A DNA stretch of 5,995 nt, taken from contig JACPDC010000352.1 of assembly GCA_016184235.1 (NCBI GenBank), forward strand, positions 1 to 5,995, in the 5' to 3' direction. Source of the stretch: Deltaproteobacteria bacterium (GTDB lineage Bacteria; Desulfobacterota; Binatia; UBA9968). Every line of letters starts with the position of its first letter. Positions within the stretch are counted from its first letter, which is position 1. The position numbers and the translations under genes were made by a program. This document shows positions 1 to 5,062 of the stretch, piece after piece. Below the pieces are notes generated by a model. The model was not told the DNA's origin. It ran no database searches and saw only the letters and a list, made by a program, of their open reading frames with translations.

Positions 1-178
1 CCTGAGAGGCGATCATGGTCCCCATGCCGCACCCGGGCGCGGTGAGCGTCATTTTGACCGCCACCTTGCCTTCGTTGACTTCCACGTCGTAGACCAACCA
101 CAGATCGACGATGTTGACCGGGATCTCCGGATCGTAGCAGCTCTGCAGCGCCTCATAGACCTGTTCTTTAGTCACCAT
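1..178 (-). CDS. MIP18/DUF59 (SufT-like) metal-sulfur cluster assembly factor, partial
   Basis: The start is an ATG at 178-176. The first 59 residues are visible and the C-terminal part is cut by the left edge. Seen: a DPEIPVNIVDLW segment at about residues 17-28, and TAPGCGMG at about 47-54, which carries the conserved cysteine of stand-alone DUF59/SufT proteins. Family knowledge: these roughly 100-residue cytoplasmic proteins help maturation or transfer of Fe-S clusters to target enzymes; the cysteine is thought to be functionally central. A strong Shine-Dalgarno (AAAGGAG, minus strand, 187-193) lies 8 nt upstream. It is the third gene of a leftward operon after the Mrp-type carrier and a DUF971 protein, 22 bp past the DUF971 stop, which supports an Fe-S role. 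The Mrp protein has its own DUF59 domain, so this operon encodes the fold twice. A PaaD-like role is less likely because no phenylacetate genes are present. Confidence 0.88.
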   Translation of the reverse strand, partial: MVTKEQVYEALQSCYDPEIPVNIVDLWLVYDVEVNEGKVAVKMTLTAPGCGMGTMIASQ

Positions 179-186
179 GCCCGTTA

Positions 187-193
187 CTCCTTT
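187..193 (-). promoter_or_regulatory. Shine-Dalgarno for the DUF59 gene
   Basis: AAAGGAG on the minus strand, 8 nt before the ATG at 178. It fixes the start of the DUF59 protein and lies in the 22-bp gap after the DUF971 stop codon. Confidence 0.75.
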
Positions 194-200
194 CCTTCCT

Positions 201-518
201 TTAACTATCCTCGGCATCTTTACATGCAGAGCAGGGACAGAGCGCCCTCAAGTAATCGAACGTATAAATGCCGGTGTTGTGCCCGTCCTTCCACTGGAAC
301 TGGATCGCGTAGTTTCCCACCGCGCTGATCTCAGCCAGCTCCGAGTCCTCCACTTCGATGAATTTCACGCTCCCGCCATGTCCCTGGCACATGGCGCAGG
401 GGCAATAGCCGCGCAGATATTTCCGGGAATATTCCCCGACATGGCCGTCGTCCCAGGTGACGCGCACCAGCCCTTTTTCTCGCATATGGTTGATTTCGAC
501 GGGAACAGATCTTTCCAT
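201..518 (-). CDS. DUF971 (GBBH-like N-terminal domain) protein with two CPCxxC motifs
   Basis: A 105-residue cytoplasmic protein made of a single DUF971 / gamma-butyrobetaine hydroxylase-like N-terminal domain. Seen: TWDDGHVGEYSRKYLR at about 21-36, then CPCAMC at 39-44 followed by QGHGG; and in the second half, WKDGHNTGIYTFDYLR at about 76-91 followed by CPCSAC at 94-99. The two halves share the pattern YLRxxCPCxxC, giving six cysteines. Family knowledge: the domain binds zinc in gamma-butyrobetaine hydroxylase, and stand-alone DUF971 genes often sit beside mrp. Inference: a metal- or Fe-S-binding accessory to the Mrp carrier. The start is the ATG at 518, only 9 bp after the mrp stop. There is no good Shine-Dalgarno, so translational coupling to mrp is likely. 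The family is clear; the biochemical role is not established. Confidence 0.88.
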   Translation of the reverse strand: MERSVPVEINHMREKGLVRVTWDDGHVGEYSRKYLRGYCPCAMCQGHGGSVKFIEVEDSELAEISAVGNYAIQFQWKDGHNTGIYTFDYLRALCPCSACKDAEDS

Positions 519-527
519 GAGAACCGA

Positions 528-1628
528 TCAGCTCGATATGATTTTCAGCGACTGCGCCCGTCTGGCGGCCTCCGAAACGACGGAGAGCTGGCCCGCCAGC
601 TTCGAGGCAACCTCCAAAAAGACTTTGCTGATCTCGGAGTCGGGCTCCCGAACCAGAATGGGAACCCCCCGATCGCCCCATTCGCGCAGGGAGGAAGTGA
701 TGGGGATCTCGCCGAGAAAAGGGATCTTGAAGCGTTCCGCGGCGCGCTGCGCCCCGCCCCGGGAAAAGATCTCGTGGCTTTTATGGCAACCGTCGCAGAT
801 AAAATAGCTCATATTCTCGACGATGCCGAGGATCGGCACCATCACCTTGTCGAACATGGACTTGGCCCGCACCACGTCGGCGAGCGCGACATCCTGGGGC
901 GTGGCCACGAGGAGCGCGCCGCTGACCTTGAGCTGCTGAGAGAAGGTGATCTGCACGTCTCCGGTGCCCGGCGGCATGTCGACGACGAGATAGTCGAGAT
1001 CGCCCCAGTGGACATCCCCCATCAACTGCTGCAACGCCTTTCCCAGCATCGGCCCGCGCCAGATCACCGCCTGGTCCGGCTCGAGGAAAAAACCGATGGA
1101 CATGACCGGCAGGCCGTGGGCCAACGGCGGCTGAAGCTTGAACCCGCCGTCGACGGCGACTTTCCCCGGCTCTCCCTTCACGCCCATGATGATGGGAATC
1201 GAGGGGCCGTAGATATCGGCGTCCAGGAGACCGGTGGCCGCGCCGTGCATCTTGAGCGCGACCGCCAGGTTCGCCGCTACGGTCGACTTTCCGACCCCGC
1301 CCTTACCGGCCGCCACCAAGACCACATTCTTCACGCTGGGCAGCAGGTCCGTCTGGCCGGCGCCGGACTTGCTCCCCCGCACCTGGGCGCCGAAAGATAT
1401 GTCGACGCCGGTAATCCCGTTAAGGCCGCCCAGCGCTTTTTTGCAGTCTTCGTGGATCCGCTCCCGCAGCGGACAGGCCGGCGTGGTAAGCTCGACCGTG
1501 AACGCTACCGTGCCGCCCCGGACCTCGAGGTTTTTCACCATGCCGAGGCTCACGATATCCCGGTGGATCTCGGGATCCTGGACCTTTTTCAGCGCCTCGA
1601 GCACGACATCTTTGGTTACTGTTTCCAT
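528..1628 (-). CDS. mrp: Mrp/NBP35 (ApbC) family iron-sulfur cluster carrier ATPase
   Basis: A 366-residue cytoplasmic P-loop ATPase of usual length for bacterial Mrp/ApbC, which carries and transfers Fe-S clusters to apoproteins. Domains: an N-terminal DUF59/MIP18 domain at about 5-82 with TTPACPL (Cys52); a linker at about 83-98; and a ParA/MinD-like domain at about 99-345. Motifs: deviant Walker A GKGGVGKST at 108-116 with signature Lys109; LLDADIYGPS at 134-143; VDMPPGTGD at 216-224; and the cluster-binding CDGC (Cys278, Cys281), the pair that bridges a cluster across the homodimer in characterised relatives. The start is the ATG at 1628, close behind a purine-rich AAAGGGGAG (1631-1639). 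It is the first gene of the leftward operon with DUF971 and DUF59 genes, driven by a near-consensus promoter at 1658-1687. All key residues are present, so it should be functional. Client proteins cannot be told from sequence. Confidence 0.97.
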   Translation of the reverse strand: METVTKDVVLEALKKVQDPEIHRDIVSLGMVKNLEVRGGTVAFTVELTTPACPLRERIHEDCKKALGGLNGITGVDISFGAQVRGSKSGAGQTDLLPSVKNVVLVAAGKGGVGKSTVAANLAVALKMHGAATGLLDADIYGPSIPIIMGVKGEPGKVAVDGGFKLQPPLAHGLPVMSIGFFLEPDQAVIWRGPMLGKALQQLMGDVHWGDLDYLVVDMPPGTGDVQITFSQQLKVSGALLVATPQDVALADVVRAKSMFDKVMVPILGIVENMSYFICDGCHKSHEIFSRGGAQRAAERFKIPFLGEIPITSSLREWGDRGVPILVREPDSEISKVFLEVASKLAGQLSVVSEAARRAQSLKIISS

Positions 1629-1657
1629 CGCTCCCCTTTCACCGTGCGTAGAAAAAA

Positions 1658-1687
1658 ACTATAGACTTATAAGGTCCATGATGTCAA
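1658..1687 (-). promoter_or_regulatory. Sigma70-type promoter for the mrp operon
   Basis: On the minus strand, a perfect -35 TTGACA (1687-1682), an 18-bp spacer, and a -10 TATAGT (1663-1658). Transcription would begin near 1651, giving a leader of about 20 nt before the mrp ATG at 1628. The element lies in the 185-bp gap shared with the divergent lipoprotein gene. Confidence 0.72.
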
Positions 1688-1703
1688 TAGGACCTCTGAG
1701 GAA

Positions 1704-1748
1704 GGAGGCCCGCCAGCCTCCGCCGACAGCCGCGATTTTCCTGCGGCG
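1704..1748. repeat. Short dyads between the two divergent promoters
   Basis: Between the mrp and lipoprotein promoters lie two inverted repeats: GGAGGC (1704-1709) with GCCTCC (1716-1721), a perfect 6-bp dyad with a 6-nt centre; and GCCGC (1729-1733) with GCGGC (1743-1747), a 5-bp stem with a 9-nt loop. The region is upstream of both -35 elements, so the dyads could bind a shared regulator. They are short and GC-rich, so chance is also plausible. Confidence 0.3.
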
Positions 1749-1751
1749 TTA

Positions 1752-1780
1752 TTGAACCATCGAATTCAGTCTGGTAGAAT
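1752..1780 (+). promoter_or_regulatory. Sigma70-type promoter for the glycine-zipper lipoprotein
   Basis: TTGAAC (-35, 1752-1757), a 17-bp spacer, and TAGAAT (-10, 1775-1780). Transcription would start near 1787, leaving a leader of about 27 nt that contains AAAGGAG (1802-1808), 5 nt before the ATG at 1814. The spacing is ideal and each hexamer matches consensus at five of six positions. Confidence 0.68.
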
Positions 1781-1813
1781 TCGTCTAATTCTTCGGACTC
1801 GAAAGGAGAGACC

Positions 1814-2149
1814 ATGAACCGAACATTAATGGCTCTAGCCGGTTTGCCGCTGCTCATTGGCGCTCTCTCTTGTTCCACCCCTCTGACTACCAGGGAAAAA
1901 GGGGCGGGAATCGGCGCCTTAGGGGGAGCTGCTGCTGGCGGGCTTATCGGCGCTGCTGTCGGACGTCCTGGGGCGGGTGCGGCCATCGGGGGGGCGCTCG
2001 GGCTAGGGGCCGGCGCGCTCATCGGGGACCAGATGCAGGGTCAGGAGCAGCAACAGCAGCAACAACAGCGGCAGATTGACCAGAATCAGGCCGAGCTCGA
2101 TCGTCAGAAAAGAGATCTCGAGAGATTGAAAAAGCAAAGCGAGTACTGA
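1814..2149 (+). CDS. Glycine-zipper outer-membrane-type lipoprotein with Gln-rich coiled-coil tail
   Basis: A 111-residue envelope protein of unknown function. Seen: a short basic start, a hydrophobic core at about 5-19, and Cys20 in GALSC. The lipobox is imperfect, with Ala rather than Leu at -3. Residues about 29-73 are a Gly/Ala-rich zipper with GxxxG-type spacing (GIGALGGAAAGGLIGAAVG), as in YMGG-like/Omp glycine-zipper proteins, which can pack as membrane-inserted helices. After this come a Gln run (EQQQQQQQRQ, about 77-86) and a charged heptad-like helix to the C-terminus, probably a coiled coil. The ATG at 1814 follows AAAGGAG by 5 nt, and a clear promoter lies upstream. It is monocistronic and converges with plsY, 9 bp away, with no terminator hairpin between. 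Inference: a small stress or envelope lipoprotein in the outer membrane or periplasm. Confidence 0.85.
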   Translation: MNRTLMALAGLPLLIGALSCSTPLTTREKGAGIGALGGAAAGGLIGAAVGRPGAGAAIGGALGLGAGALIGDQMQGQEQQQQQQQRQIDQNQAELDRQKRDLERLKKQSEY

Positions 2150-2158
2150 TACCAGCCT

Positions 2159-2740
2159 TTAGAGATTGAATCTCGGCTCCACCCCGGAGACAAGGCGCCG
2201 GATGTTCTCCCGATGGCGAACTACGATCCACAAGCCGACGAGCAGGCTGAGCCATACCAGCGCGGGCGGATAAGCGAAAAACCAGAAGGCCAGCGGCGCG
2301 CATAGCGCCGCAAGAATAGAGGCCAGGGATACCATCCGGCTCGCCGCGGCCACACAGGAAAAAATAAAAATCAGAACCACGGTGGCCATCGGCGCCAGTC
2401 CCAAAAATACACCCAAGGCCGTTGCCACTCCCTTTCCGCCGCGAAATTTGAGAAAGACCGGATACAAATGGCCGAGAAAGGCGGCGAACGCCACGGCGGC
2501 CGTCATCGCCTGAGTCAGTCCCAGCCGGTACGCCAGATAAACCGGGATAAACCCCTTCGCCACATCGCCCAGCAGCGTGAGGAGACCCTGCGCCTTGCCC
2601 ACCACTCTGGCGACGTTGGTGGCGCCGACGTTGCCGCTGCCCGCCCGCCGGATATCGATTCCGGAAAGAGATCCAACGACGAAACCCGTCGGAATAGAAC
2701 CGAGGAGATAAGCAAAAAAAACCACGAGCCAGGCCTTCAT
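2159..2740 (-). CDS. plsY: PlsY glycerol-3-phosphate acyltransferase
   Basis: A 193-residue inner-membrane enzyme that transfers the acyl group from acyl-phosphate to glycerol-3-phosphate, the first step of phosphatidic acid synthesis in bacteria using the PlsX/PlsY route. Seen, numbering from the ATG at 2740: AYLLGSIPTG at 10-19; SGNVGATN at 35-42 with Arg45 (first catalytic motif); GHLYPVFLKFRGGKGVAT at about 90-107, including the glycine-rich substrate loop; hydrophobic spans between; and RHRENIRRL at 175-183 (third motif). Length matches the family. The start is uncertain. The ATG at 2740 gives the usual PlsY N-terminus but has only a distant AGGGA upstream. An in-frame TTG at 2764 would add eight residues. 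The gene is just downstream of, and probably co-transcribed with, the SH3 protein gene that ends at 2768. plsX is not in the window. Confidence 0.96.
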   Translation of the reverse strand: MKAWLVVFFAYLLGSIPTGFVVGSLSGIDIRRAGSGNVGATNVARVVGKAQGLLTLLGDVAKGFIPVYLAYRLGLTQAMTAAVAFAAFLGHLYPVFLKFRGGKGVATALGVFLGLAPMATVVLIFIFSCVAAASRMVSLASILAALCAPLAFWFFAYPPALVWLSLLVGLWIVVRHRENIRRLVSGVEPRFNL

Positions 2741-2767
2741 CAAAGAAACGGCTTTCCCTGGCAACCC

Positions 2768-3310
2768 CTAGAAGCGGAGTTTGTTTCTCCGGGTCCGATC
2801 GCGGCGCAGGTAGTAATTCCCGCCGCAGATCCATCCGACAACAAAGACGCACAGCGCGACCGCAAGCCACCAGAGGATGTCCCCTTCTCTCCCTTCCAGC
2901 ACCCGGACAACCGGCAGCGGCTTGCCCCTGGAGGCCGTTTTTGCCGCCGGCTCCGGAGGGGGAGGCGGCACGGATACCGCAGCCTCCGGTGCGGCCGGTT
3001 TCGGAGGCTGGCTCTGGACCACGATTTTCTTCCCGGCGTCACCGAGAACAGCCACAAGCGTCTTATGCACGTAGCCCTGTCGACCGTCCGGCAGACCAAC
3101 AAAGTACCAGCCGCTCTCCTCTTTCTCTATGGTGACCTCGTCCCCTTTCCTCAAGACCGCCCTCGATGGAAACCCGACGGCCGGTCCGGAGCGCAGATTG
3201 ACGAAATTCTCACCCGCGATTTTTCCCTTTTTGTTGACAAGCTCCGCCGCGCCGTTACCGCACAGCATGACAAACCATAAGAAGGTAAAAGAGAAAAGAG
3301 CGCTTCTCAC
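2768..3310 (-). CDS. Exported SH3-domain protein with C-terminal membrane anchor
   Basis: A 180-residue envelope protein. Seen: a signal peptide at 1-22 (hydrophobic core, likely cut after GNGAA); a bacterial SH3 (SH3b/SH3_3) domain at about 31-86 with FVNLRSGP at 36-43, the GDEV turn, a GWYFV strand and GYVHKTLV at 79-86; a Pro/Ala-rich linker at about 101-135 with a run of five prolines; one membrane span at about 145-163 rich in Trp and Val; and a strongly basic tail (RRDRTRRNK), consistent with a cytoplasmic end. Family knowledge: SH3b domains often bind peptidoglycan or cell-wall peptides, and a signal-SH3-span layout resembles YgiM-like proteins, though here a proline linker replaces the coiled coil. 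The start is a GTG at 3310, fixed by AGGAGG 7 nt upstream. It precedes plsY in the same leftward unit. Function is not established. Confidence 0.85.
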   Translation of the reverse strand: MRSALFSFTFLWFVMLCGNGAAELVNKKGKIAGENFVNLRSGPAVGFPSRAVLRKGDEVTIEKEESGWYFVGLPDGRQGYVHKTLVAVLGDAGKKIVVQSQPPKPAAPEAAVSVPPPPPEPAAKTASRGKPLPVVRVLEGREGDILWWLAVALCVFVVGWICGGNYYLRRDRTRRNKLRF

Positions 3311-3317
3311 AGCGCAC

Positions 3318-3323
3318 CCTCCT
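3318..3323 (-). promoter_or_regulatory. Shine-Dalgarno fixing the GTG start of the SH3 protein
   Basis: A perfect AGGAGG on the minus strand, 7 nt before the GTG at 3310. This supports the GTG over any internal start. I see no convincing promoter in the short gap between here and the terminator at 3367. Confidence 0.8.
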
Positions 3324-3366
3324 GACCGCTCATCTCTATCACAACCGGAGTTGACCCCTCAATCGC

Positions 3367-3401
3367 AAAAAAAAGCGCCTGCCGGAAAATCCGGCAGGCG
3401 C
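3367..3401 (-). terminator. Intrinsic terminator of the double-cupin gene
   Basis: A perfect 12-bp GC-rich inverted repeat, GCGCCTGCCGGA (3375-3386) with its complement at 3390-3401, and a 3-nt loop. On the minus strand it is followed at once by eight T residues (the A tract at 3374-3367). It lies 39 bp beyond the stop codon of the leftward cupin gene and upstream of the SH3 gene, so it isolates the two transcription units. There is no matching T tract on the plus strand. Confidence 0.93.
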
Positions 3402-3440
3402 CGATGCTGAAGGATCAAAAAAAAACTGAAAGAAAGGGGG

Positions 3441-4535
3441 TTATTTCGGTCTCTTATAGAGATCGGGGTTCATCCGGCTGTAAGTTCCCGACTTGGCCAG
3501 CTCTTCTTCGAACATCTTCCGGATCGATGGATCCTCGTCGCAGTATTCGATCTGGTTGCCGCCTGCCTTGACATCCTTGTCCACCTTGGAGATATCGCCA
3601 AACTGCTCGCCGAGGCTGAATTTGATCCCGCCCAAACGCGGCGGCAGATAGCGGGCCGGTGTAGCGCCGGTATTGAAGTGCTGGTGGAACATCATCGGCG
3701 GCGGCGTGAAGACGCTGCCGTCCTGCCAGTCGTAGCGCTTGATCGGCTCTCCCGCTCTCCAGAAAAGGGAGAACCCCTTCCCTTTAATGATGATGACGTT
3801 GAAGCCGGGACCGTGGCGGTGGGCCTTCTTATAAGTGCCGATAGGAAATTCGGAAATGTGAGCCGCCATCGATCCGTTAGCCATCTCCAACATGACGTTG
3901 GTGCCGCTCGCGCCGCGCTCTTTCCACTCCTCGAGTTTGAAGGTGCGGGCGTCGGCAATAAAGTTGGTTTCCCAGACGCGGCCGGGATACGACTTTCCCT
4001 TGCCGCTGAAGTATTCGGGCTCGCCGTTGAAACGGTCGGTGAAGTCGTAGGGAACACTGAAGATGAAGTCCGCGTTGTGGAAGAGGTTAAAGACGATCGG
4101 CATGCTGTTGACCGAGAAGAAGCGCGCCGCCTCGTTCCCCTGGCCGTTGAAGTGCTGGTGCCAGGCATTCAGGGGCAGCGAGAACAGGCTGCCTTCCTGC
4201 CATTCGAAGGTCTGCTTCGCGCCTTTGTCGTTCCAAATCGTCGTTGCGCCCCTTCCTCTGAGAACATAAATCATCTCTTCGTAGATTTGTCTCTGCGGCT
4301 TCAAGCCAAGCCCGGCCGAGATCTCACACACATAGGCGCCGGTCGCTCCTTCCGCGCCTTCCATGTTGATGAAAGCCCCTTCTCCTCCGGTCCGCTCCCA
4401 ATGAGCCAGCGGGACCTTTTTCAAGTCCTGGACAAAAAAGGTCTTGATGACGGGAATCCCCTCGCCCTGTTGCCATTTCTCGTAATAGGGAATATTGTCC
4501 ATTACGTTTTCTAATCGGGCTGCGGCCTTGGCCAT
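3441..4535 (-). CDS. Double-cupin (bicupin) domain protein
   Basis: A 364-residue, probably cytoplasmic protein with two cupin barrels; I see no signal peptide. Cupin 1 is at about 65-145: LKPQRQIYEEMIYVLRGRG at 79-97, then SLFSLPLNAWHQHFN at 116-130 (His126, His128). Cupin 2 is at about 220-305: KKAHRHGPGFNVIIIKGKG at 236-254 (His239, His241), then SVFTPPPMMFHQHFN at 274-288 (His284, His286). The second barrel keeps a full set of candidate metal-binding histidines. In the first, the usual HxH is replaced by QRQ. Similar proteins carry generic names such as cupin domain protein or ethanolamine ammonia-lyase-activating protein; the layout also recalls gentisate dioxygenase-like bicupins. No substrate can be assigned. 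The start is the ATG at 4535, with GGAGGT 4 nt upstream. The frame stays open further upstream, but that would overlap the divergent biotin-carrier gene. It is monocistronic, ending at the terminator at 3367-3401. Confidence 0.88.
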   Translation of the reverse strand: MAKAAARLENVMDNIPYYEKWQQGEGIPVIKTFFVQDLKKVPLAHWERTGGEGAFINMEGAEGATGAYVCEISAGLGLKPQRQIYEEMIYVLRGRGATTIWNDKGAKQTFEWQEGSLFSLPLNAWHQHFNGQGNEAARFFSVNSMPIVFNLFHNADFIFSVPYDFTDRFNGEPEYFSGKGKSYPGRVWETNFIADARTFKLEEWKERGASGTNVMLEMANGSMAAHISEFPIGTYKKAHRHGPGFNVIIIKGKGFSLFWRAGEPIKRYDWQDGSVFTPPPMMFHQHFNTGATPARYLPPRLGGIKFSLGEQFGDISKVDKDVKAGGNQIEYCDEDPSIRKMFEEELAKSGTYSRMNPDLYKRPK

Positions 4536-4539
4536 CTCT

Positions 4540-4545
4540 ACCTCC
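4540..4545 (-). promoter_or_regulatory. Shine-Dalgarno that sets the cupin gene start
   Basis: GGAGGT on the minus strand, 4 nt before the ATG at 4535. It rules against longer in-frame starts that reach to 4865 and would run antisense through the biotin-carrier gene. Confidence 0.8.
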
Positions 4546-4562
4546 GAAGCGTATTTTTTTTG

Positions 4563-4591
4563 TTCATACCGTATAACATGGGCAAAAGCAA
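4563..4591 (-). promoter_or_regulatory. Possible promoter for the double-cupin gene
   Basis: On the minus strand, TTGCTT (4591-4586), a 17-bp spacer and TATGAA (4568-4563). Spacing is ideal but the hexamers match consensus at only three and four of six positions. It sits back to back with the rightward TTGACA at 4599. Confidence 0.35.
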
Positions 4592-4598
4592 CAGAGCA

Positions 4599-4627
4599 TT
4601 GACACTGGACAAAAACTCTACTAAATG
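4599..4627 (+). promoter_or_regulatory. Possible promoter for the decarboxylase module
   Basis: A perfect -35 TTGACA (4599-4604), a 17-bp spacer, and TAAATG (4622-4627) as a weak -10. A poor -10 beside a perfect -35 could mean that an activator is needed, or that the real -10 is CTAAAT one base earlier. The leader to the TTG at 4741 would be about 105 nt and would contain the repeats at 4654-4685. Confidence 0.4.
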
Positions 4628-4653
4628 GCATTAAATAAGCGACTAGCCCTTGG

Positions 4654-4685
4654 CTATCAGCTATCAGATCGAGATCGGCTCGATC
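4654..4685 (+). repeat. Tandem heptamer and hairpin in the biotin-carrier leader
   Basis: CTATCAG is repeated in tandem at 4654-4660 and 4661-4667. It overlaps by one base a perfect 7-bp inverted repeat, GATCGAG (4667-4673) with CTCGATC (4679-4685) and a 5-nt loop ATCGG. No T tract follows, so it is not an intrinsic terminator. It lies between the candidate promoter and the gene. Confidence 0.5.
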
Positions 4686-4727
4686 CCGTCTTGTCACCGA
4701 CCGCTGAGAGTTGAGAGCCCTCAAAAA

Positions 4728-4733
4728 AAGGAG
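4728..4733 (+). promoter_or_regulatory. Shine-Dalgarno that sets the TTG start of the biotin carrier
   Basis: AAGGAG ends 7 nt before the TTG at 4741. It argues against the earlier in-frame TTG at 4711, which would add ten residues, mostly basic and not typical of a biotinyl domain. Confidence 0.75.
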
Positions 4734-4740
4734 AAGAGCC

Positions 4741-4956
4741 TTGGCAACACCCGTCACCGCACCTATGGTTGGAAAAATTCTCAAAGTCGAGAAAAAAGCG
4801 GGCGACCGCGTGGAGGAGGATGAGGTCATCATCGTCATGGAGGCGATGAAAATGGAGATTCCCATCGTGGCGCCCGCTTCCGGCGTCGTTAAAGAGCTGA
4901 AGGTCGAGCCCGGGCAGGCGGTGGAGGCCGATCAGCTCCTGGCCCAGATCGAGTAG
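4741..4956 (+). CDS. Biotin carboxyl carrier protein (stand-alone biotinyl domain)
   Basis: A 71-residue protein that is almost only a biotinyl/lipoyl attachment domain. Seen: VTAPMVGKILKV at 5-16, KAGDRVEEDEVIIVMEAMKMEI at about 19-40 with the biotin-accepting Lys37 in EAMKM, and a second half-barrel APASGVVKELKVEPGQAV at about 44-61. Family knowledge: biotin on this lysine shuttles CO2 between a carboxyltransferase and a partner. Next to OadG- and OadB-like genes, that partner should be a membrane Na+-translocating decarboxylase. It lacks the Ala/Pro-rich N-terminal linker common in such carriers, so it is a minimal form. The start is a TTG at 4741, set by AAGGAG 7 nt upstream. It is divergent from the cupin gene and 106 bp before the gamma-subunit gene. 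An alternative role with acetyl- or propionyl-CoA carboxylase is less supported by context. Confidence 0.92.
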   Translation: MATPVTAPMVGKILKVEKKAGDRVEEDEVIIVMEAMKMEIPIVAPASGVVKELKVEPGQAVEADQLLAQIE

Positions 4957-4961
4957 CTTTT

Positions 4962-5051
4962 TCGTGCTCGTGCCTCGTGGTCGTGCTGGTTCCGTCACCC
5001 ACCCCACATCGTTGAGTCTAAGTTTTTTTACGAGCACGATCACGAACACGA
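4962..5051. repeat. Imperfect inverted repeat of TCGTG units between carrier and gamma genes
   Basis: The left arm (4962-4984) reads TCGTG four times, each copy separated by one or two bases. The right arm (5030-5051) is its complement, again with four units. All four units pair: 4962-4966 with 5047-5051, 4968-4972 with 5041-5045, 4975-4979 with 5035-5039, and 4981-4984 with 5030-5033, with single mismatches or a small bulge between. The 45-nt loop (4985-5029) ends in seven T residues. It fills most of the 106-bp gap, starting 5 nt after the carrier stop. It resembles dispersed intergenic REP-like elements and could fold in the RNA to separate expression of the two genes. It has no transposase. 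Confidence 0.65.
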
Positions 5052-5062
5052 CTTGATATTAT

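Noticed and set aside
177..1664. A 495-codon open frame on the plus strand
   Set aside because: It lies antisense to the mrp and DUF971 genes, and its product is low-complexity in Arg, His, Asp and Gly with no recognisable domain. It is a by-product of GC-rich codons in the real genes.
2121..2170. A 10-bp direct repeat AGAGATTGAA at 2121-2130 and 2161-2170
   Set aside because: The copies fall in the ends of two convergent coding regions and have no flanking structure; most likely chance. The small GAGAT/ATCTC hairpin nearby lacks a T tract, so I do not call a terminator.
2019..3280. Long open frames overlapping plsY and the SH3 gene on both strands
   Set aside because: The products are Arg/Gly/Pro-rich without motifs, while plsY and the SH3 protein have full family signatures in their own frames.
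3311..3366. Promoter for the SH3-plsY unit
   Set aside because: Hexamers such as TTGAGG with TAGAGA can be placed on the minus strand, but the match is poor and I would not defend it.
3678..4514. A 278-codon open frame on the plus strand
   Set aside because: It is fully antisense to the double-cupin gene, which has clear cupin motifs and a strong Shine-Dalgarno; the plus-strand product shows no family features.
4536..4865. N-terminal extension of the cupin protein by about 110 residues
   Set aside because: The frame is open but runs antisense through the biotin-carrier gene, covers the promoter region and has no domain. GGAGGT before the ATG at 4535 marks the true start.
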